Shown piece after piece: positions 58,579 to 64,000 of a DNA stretch of 64,000 nucleotides; position 1 is the stretch's first letter, and each line of letters opens with the position of its first letter. Origin of the DNA: Paratrimastix pyriformis (lineage: Eukaryota > Preaxostyla > Paratrimastigidae); the NCBI GenBank assembly GCA_027972325.1, contig JAPMOS010000004.1, positions 558,001 through 622,000 of the forward strand. The letters are read 5' to 3'. Below the pieces are notes generated by a model. That model was not told the origin of the DNA. It saw only the letters and a program-made list of their open reading frames with translations, and did not search any database. Position numbers and translations under genes: made by a program.

Positions 58579-61500
58579 TCAGCCGTAGGGCCGGGCCTGG
58601 CGGGAGACGCTCGAGCCCATCCGGGCGCCCATGCCGGCCATGCTGAGGCCCGACGGGGACATGGCCAGCCCGCCGGCCATGCTCACGCTGGGCGGCAGCC
58701 CCATCGCCGCCCGGCTCTGCTTGTGGCCGCGCCCGTGGGAGGAGGGCCCGTTGGAGAAGGCCCCCACCGAGACCTGCGCGGGGCCAGCGCCCGGACCCAC
58801 CGGCCAGGGCACGAACGAGCGGGTCAGATGGCTCCTCGGCCGTCGTGGTGGGAGGATGGGCTGTGTGTCGTGTGCCGTGTGCCGTGTGCCGTGTGCCGTG
58901 TGCCGTGTGCCGTGTGCCGTGTGCCGTGTGCCGTCGTGTGCCGTGTGTCGTGTGCCGTGTGCCGTGTGTCGTGTGCCGTGTGCCGTGTGTCGTGTGTCGT
59001 GTGTCGTGTGCCGTGTGCCGTGTGTCGTGTGCCGTGTGCCGTGTGCCGTGTGCCGTGTGCCGTGTGCCGTGTGCCGTGTGCCGTGTGCCGTGTGCCGTGT
59101 GCCGTGTGCCGTGTGCCGTGTGCCGGGCTGGGGGGCTGGTGAGCTGCGCGGGGCGGACCATGGCCGTCAGGAAGCTGAGCTTCTGGATGCGCTTGCGGTA
59201 GCGGCGGCCCCTGATGATCAGGTAGAGTGCGAGCAAGCTGAAGGGCACCACGAAGACCCCCACCGGGGTCACGATGCCCTGCCACCCACAGGACGGGCGC
59301 GCCCAAGGCGCCGGTCGGATGGTGATGAGCGGCGGCCGGTCAGGGTGTCTTGGCGGGCCGGCAGGGGAGGAGGAGGAGGAGGAGGAGGAGGCCGGCGGAC
59401 CAGGGTCATGGTCCATGTGAGGGCGCTGGTCACCTCGTTGCGAATGTAGCCCTTGACCTTCAGCCCGGCTCCCTCCAGGTCGAACCACGAGGTCTGCAGC
59501 AACACCCCCGGAGCCGCAGCCCACCCACCCACAGCAGCGAGGACAACAACAAGAAAACCAAGAACATGAACATGAACATGAACATGAACATGAGCCGTCC
59601 GGCGACCGGACTCCGCCGCCTCACCCCGACCTCCGTCCCCCGCCACCACCCGCGCCTGGAGTCAGCGCAAGATGCCAGAGACCCCCCCCCCTGTTCCCTG
59701 TTCTTGTCGTCCCCTGGCGAAGGGGGGGGTGCAGGGGTGCCGCGCGCGGACCTGTGCGATGAACTCGAGGTCGTCGGGGTCGGGGCTCAGGGGCGCCGTG
59801 GCCGCGAGCCGGTTGGCCCGGCGGACGAACTCGAGCATGGCGAAGTTGTAGCTCTGGTCGGTCAGGTTGGCGTAGGGACCCAGCCCGCACATCTCCGGCA
59901 CCTGGCGCAGGCAGCCCGGCGCGTAGTGGGCGTCGTAAAGAATCTGCAGCAGCGCCCGGGGCAAACCAGCGGATGATGAGTCCGAGCGGGAGGCGGTCCT
60001 GAAGAGGGGTGCCAACTCGGAGGCGATGTCGACCCGGGAGGCGGGGGCGGGGGCGGGGGCGGAGACGGGGAATCGACCCGTGGGTAATATCGACCCGGGG
60101 TGGTGTCGACCCGGGGGGGGATGTCGACCCGGGGTAATATCGACCCGGGGTGGTGTCGACCCGGGGGGGGGGGGGGGGGATGTCGACCCGGGGGGGACGC
60201 GGACCTGATTGCCGCTGCTGAAGACGGAGTACGATGTTGTGTTGCCGCCGAAGAGGATCTCCTGGTGTTTGGCCCAGAGGTCCGCCGCCTCGGCGGCCAT
60301 GCGGCGCTGCACGGCGGCGTACAAGGTTGCGTTGGGGGTGGCATCGTGGTTGGCCAGGTGGTCCAGGGTGCGCGCGTCGACGGTCAGGTCGCCGATCCGG
60401 TTGAGCCGGATCTCGCTCAGGGCCCCCACGAGGACAAGCTCCTGCGCCCCGCCCAGCGCACAGCCGAACATGCCGCACGGGACGCCCGGGGGGGCAGGGG
60501 AGATGACAGGCAGCGCCCCAGATGAGGCACATGCTAGGCTGCCATGCATGCCATGAAGTACATGAGGCACATGCTAGGCTGCCATGCATGCCATGAAGAA
60601 CTTGTAGCGGGCGGGGGGCGCGGGGGCGGCCGTGTGGCGACCTTGTCGAGGAAGATCTGGTTGATCATCAGGATGGGTGGGATGACGAAGAGCGACAGGC
60701 AGATGAGGTGCAGCCCCACCTGGCGGAAGCCCTCCCGCCGGCTGCAGGCGAAGAGGGGCATCTGCTCGATGGCCCGCTCGGCCTCCTCCACGTCCAGCAG
60801 GGCCAACCGGCCCGCGGCCGCCTTGGTGGCGCTCGTCCGGCGGTGGTGGTGGTGCCCCGTGTCGGGCGGTATCCTGTCCCAGGGGAGGCGAGGTCAGTCC
60901 CGGGGGGCAGGGAGGGAGACGGGATGGGACGGCAGGGCGCAGCAAAATCGATGAGGCGCACAGACGGACGGGTAGATGACATGGACAGATGGCATGGACA
61001 GATGGGCATGAGGGCATATGGGCATGGACAGATGGGCATGGACAGATGGGTGGACAGATGGGCATGGGGGCATAGGGGCATGGGCGGCGTGGCGGTCTGG
61101 GGTGGCAGCCGGACACGACGACGGTCTCGCCCTTGCCGCCTGCGGGACCCGGGGCCAGGGCCTGGGGCTCCTCGTGGGCGGCCTCGGCGAGGGCCTCCAG
61201 GGAGCTCGAGTGGTACCGGTGCCGCAGCGACCGTGGCTGGGGCGTCGCGCGGGCCCGCCGGCTGACGGACAGCGGCCGGGGCGGTTCGGCGGCCGAGAGG
61301 TGCTCCTGGCTGGGCACAGAGGGCAGCGTGCTGCCAAAGGGGGCCGCCCCCCCGGGCACGGCGCCGTCATCGAAGGGGATCTCGAGGGAGGGGGCTCCCA
61401 GCGAGCAGGTCTCGCTCTCCGAGGCGACGCTGCCCTCGGTGGCGCTGGGGGTCAGCGAGGGCGAGCTGGGCGTGGCGGCCGTGTGGGACGGCGGGGGCGG

Positions 61501-64000
61501 CGTCACGGCCGAGCGGAGCTCCGCGTCGGGGATGGCGGGGTTCTCCTCGGGCAGCAAAGGGCCCCCGAAGGGCGAGGCGGCCGACTGCTGGATGGCCAGC
61601 GGCGAGAGGGGCGGGATGCTCCCGCGGATGGGCAGGTCGCCCAGCTCCACCGCGTCCTCCCCCGGGGCCTGGCCCAGGGCCCGGACGGCCTCGAGCAGGC
61701 GGACCGAGGGCAGGGGCACCAGCAGACTGGTCTCGGCCCCGTCCCCGGACGCGTCCATCGGCGGACTCGGGGCGGGCTGTGGTGGCGCCAGCAGCATGCT
61801 GCCGGGCGCGGGCCGCGCCAGGAGGCCGGCCGGGGCGGGCGGGTCCAGGGGCGGCCCGAAGCGGGGCATCTCCCGGTCGCCGCTCAGCGGGGAGCCCTGC
61901 GGGGAGCCCGGGGTGGGCGGCATCGAGGTGGCGAAGGAGGCGTCGCGAGGGTCGCTGGGGGAGATGTTCTTCTCGTGGGGCGGCCCCGCCGACAGGTCGA
62001 GGGCAGCCGGGACGGGGCGCTTCTTGGCGGCGGGTTGCCTGGCGACCCCGTGGGCGGCCATGGCACCCAGCAGGACGACCATGTGCCGGAGCATGTTCCT
62101 GGCCACACAGGCGGGCAGGCACACGGACAGGCAGGCACGGACATGCAGGCACAGGCAGGCACAGGCAGGCACAGGCAGGCACCGGACGGACAGACAGACA
62201 GACAACGCAGACAGACACCCATCACCACGAGAGGAGCAGGGAAGACAGCTGGTGAAGACGTGGGTCTGCGAGGAATCCCCAGGAGATGGAGCCCAACCCC
62301 CCCCCCCCCCCCCCCCCCACTGGTGGCGCCGGGCAGAACTGGTGCGCGTCTGCCCGGATGGCCCGCTCGAGCTGCAGGACGGCGAGGGCCAGGACGGTGA
62401 TGGCCCCGAAGGAGAGCGCGAAGGCCCAGCCGACCCACTGCATGGTGGCCGCCAGCCGGTCGACCCAGGCCAGGTGCATCCGCTCGAGCATCCCGTTCAT
62501 GGCGTCGGCGTTGGCCATGACGGTGGCCCACTCGGGCTGGGCCAGGATGGGCACGGCCGGCTGCTCGGCCGCCAGGAAGGGCAGTCGCCGCACCGCGAAG
62601 AGCACGTCCTCCAGGGCGTCCCGGGCCAGCCGCAGGGTGGTGTTCCCCGTCAGCGGGTTGTAGATGTTCACGGGGGCTGCAGGCGGGGGCGAGAGGTGAA
62701 CCCGTCGGGTGAGGCGGCGTCAACGCGGCACAACCGGAGGGGCGGCAGGGATGGAGGGGCGGTATGGATGGATGGAGGAGGGCCGGGGGATGGGGGGATG
62801 GAGGGGGGCAGGCCAGGTGGCGTGCAGACTGTTGGCGAACTCGGGGTTCGGGGTGCCGGCGAAGGTGACGGCGGACGGGAGGGTGGCGTTGCTGATGCCT
62901 GCCATGGCCCGGTGGAGGGCGTCGTTCTGGGCGGCGTAGAAGGGCATCACCTCGGCGTTCAGCCGGTACATCAGAATGGTCACCGACTTGCTGTACCAGG
63001 CTGCACGGCACCCGGAACCCCTCCGGAGGGGTGAGCCGTGGCGGGAGGTCAAGGGAGGGGCACCGAAAAGGGAAGGGCCACCGGGCGGACCGAGGTTGAT
63101 GGTCAGCTCGCGGGTCTCGTTGAACTGCAGCAGGTCGAGGCAGCCCAGGAGGACGTTGATCGAGAACTGCGTCGCCCAGGGCCGCGTGTAGTCCGTGTCG
63201 TGGGCGCGGGGGATGTGGGTGTGGCGCCATGGGATGGTGGGGGGGGGGGGGGGGGGCATGGCGCACCTTCCGCACGGCCCCCGCGATGTTGACCAGGAGC
63301 GCCTCGGCGTCGATGCCCTTGATGAGGATCGTGCTCACAGGGGCCACAACCGTCGCCTGTCCGCCGGGTGGCGGCGGGGTCGGGGGGGAATGGGATGGGA
63401 GCGATGAGGCCGGGGGGATGGCGAAAGCGGGGATGGCATGCGAGCGGAGCAGCGGAGCCAGGGGGGGAGGTGGGAGAAGTTGTTCGATGGCGCAGGAAAT
63501 GTGGGCAGCGGGTGTGGCGGCGGGGGGAGGCGCGGCAGGTGCGGGGGCGGGGGTGCGGGTGCGGACCCCGAGGATGAGGACCAGCCCGGTCATCTGCAGG
63601 GACCAGTGCAGCCAGCGCCGCTCGCGGCCCTTGGCCTTGGCCTTGATCCGCCCGGGGCCCGCCTCCTCGTCCGCCTCGGACTCGCTCGACTCGGGGCGCG
63701 GCTGGGCGGCCCGCCGCTGGAGGGCCAGTTGTTGCTGCCGTTGGAGTTGTTGCTGCTGCTCCTGGGCGTCGGCCAGGTCGGCCTCGGGGTCGCCGCCCGT
63801 GAAGGCGCCGCCCCCGCTGCGCGCCGATGAGAAGCCCGCCGCCGGGCTGAGGCCTTCCTGGGCCGCGAACTCGGCCTGGGTGGCCGTCCGCCCGAGGGCC
63901 GGGGGCCGGGCCCCGCCGCGGCCCGGGGAGTTGATCAGGGCCGCCTCATCGGCCAGGGCCGCGGGTTGGACGGCCCCCCCAGGCCCCAGCAGGGCCCGCC
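58579..64000 (-). CDS. Multi-pass membrane protein, N-terminus off the right edge
   Basis: Family not recognised. Read downward: a cytosolic Gln/Glu-rich segment with ESSESEADEEAGPGRIKAKA, then TM helices (WSLQMTGLVLILGV; WVGWAFALSFGAITVLALAV near 62390-62440; NMLRHMVVLLGAMAAHG near 62060; VGLHLICLSLFVIPPILMIN near 60680-60730; GVFVVPFSLLALYLIIRGRR near 59205-59265). Between them are extracytoplasmic-looking segments with N-glycosylation sequons (NATLPS, NTTLR, NATLY, NLTDQS) and a large Pro/Ser/Thr-rich cytosolic loop (about 61120-62030). The last stretch ends SSVSRQARPYG with a stop at 58579. Alternating soluble and helical segments recall protist multi-TM sensor proteins, but no PAS, kinase or cyclase domain is visible. 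Exon joins were not all worked out. Confidence 0.65.
58863..59124. repeat. (GTGTGCC)n heptamer array, about 37 copies
   Basis: About 260 bp of 7-bp units (GTGTGCC, with GTGTGTC variants and one short interruption at 58934) in an intron of the membrane-protein gene, between exons ending TRSFVPWPVG and starting FLTAMV. Because 7 is not a multiple of 3, the spurious frames read as Ala-Val-Cys-Arg-Val-Pro-Cys repeats. Confidence 0.95.
59566..59592. repeat. (ACATGA)n hexamer
   Basis: Four to five ACATGA units in an intron of the membrane-protein gene; a shorter copy (about three) occurs at 5893-5910 in an intron of the HECT gene. Confidence 0.85.
60020..60197. repeat. Imperfect GTCGACCCGGGG tandem repeat
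   Basis: About nine copies of TCGACCCGGG spaced 15-27 bp apart, with ATA, GTG or poly-G between them, in an intron of the membrane-protein gene. Each core pairs a GTCGAC or ATCGAC with CCGGG, giving potential hairpins. Confidence 0.9.
60534..60603. repeat. Direct repeat of about 32 bp
   Basis: The sequence AGGCACATGCTAGGCTGCCA and the next ten or so bases (TGCATGCCATGAAG) occur twice, starting near 60525 and 60565, in an intron of the membrane-protein gene. They are exact or nearly exact tandem copies. Confidence 0.85.
60975..61085. repeat. ATGGACAGATGGGC minisatellite
   Basis: Five or more imperfect units of about 15-18 bp (CATGGACAGATGGG) in an intron of the membrane-protein gene. The following intron region near 62110-62190 has (GGCAGGCACA)n and (GACA)n runs. 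Confidence 0.85.
62110..62215. repeat. (GGCAGGCACA)n and (GACA)n runs
   Basis: About seven GGCAGGCACA-type decamers followed by four GACA units in an intron of the membrane-protein gene. Confidence 0.85.
62299..62319. repeat. Poly-C (sense poly-G) in an intron
   Basis: About 20 C on the plus strand in an intron of the minus-strand membrane-protein gene. Like the DOT1-like intron, it runs against the sense-poly-C trend; 63238-63255 (plus poly-G) in the same gene follows the trend. Confidence 0.9.

Noticed and set aside
58631-59449. Frames encoding AVCRVPC repeats (Cys-rich repeat protein)
   Set aside because: They are read-outs of the GTGTGCC heptamer array, open in all frames because the unit length is 7.

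Overview
The window is GC-rich nuclear DNA from a eukaryote, almost certainly a free-living protist with a compact, intron-dense genome. Genes run on both strands, often a few tens of bases apart, and most carry several short introns (about 30-100 nt). Exons can be joined by frame and family resemblance, and the introns I placed mostly begin GTYYG (typically GTCTG or GTCCG) rather than GTRAGT. Many introns carry long homopolymers or simple repeats, usually poly-C on the sense strand. Base composition, intron style, an NADP-type non-phosphorylating GAPDH and a dihydrolipoyl dehydrogenase without an obvious targeting peptide would suit a metamonad such as Paratrimastix, but that species guess is weak. 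I recognised no viral, retroviral or transposon-derived gene, no tRNA or rRNA, and no CRISPR array.

Layout. 1-16872 (-) is most of a giant HECT ubiquitin ligase with a ZZ finger, CUB-like modules, zinc ribbons and a UBR-like box; its C-terminus lies off the left edge. 16945-17632 (+) is an MTH1/NUDT1 sanitising hydrolase. 17829-19116 (-) is an EB1 microtubule plus-end protein. 19275-20900 (+) is a type I protein arginine methyltransferase. 20918-24086 (+) is a U-box/VWA/Hint-domain protein. 24300-26617 (-) is a DOT1-like histone methyltransferase. 26627-28167 (+) is dihydrolipoyl dehydrogenase. 28484-29295 (+) is a small heat-shock protein. 29570-31660 (+) is GapN. 31879-32964 (+) is a DBHS (NONO/SFPQ/PSPC1-type) RNA-binding protein.

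33363-36721 (-) is an unrecognised proline-rich protein. 36877-43561 (-) is a CLEC16A/Ema homologue. 43739-44743 (-) is a small coiled-coil protein. 44775-52554 (+) is a large beta-propeller/alpha-solenoid protein with a RING-like C-terminus; one of its introns holds an antisense UBL/F-box/TPR gene (45699-47177, -). 52615 to about 54440 (-) is a coiled-coil/proline-rich protein. 54866-55930 (-) is the nucleolar RRM protein NIFK. 56061-57947 (+) is a G3BP-like stress-granule protein. 58579 to beyond 64000 (-) is a multi-pass membrane protein.

Functionally the window is a mix of housekeeping genes: three ubiquitin-related proteins (HECT, U-box, F-box), two methyltransferases, RNA-binding proteins, redox enzymes and trafficking proteins. 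There is no operon or island logic. Several well-conserved exons need a one-base correction, nearly always in a run of C/G, to stay in frame. This points to homopolymer errors in the assembly rather than to pseudogenes.
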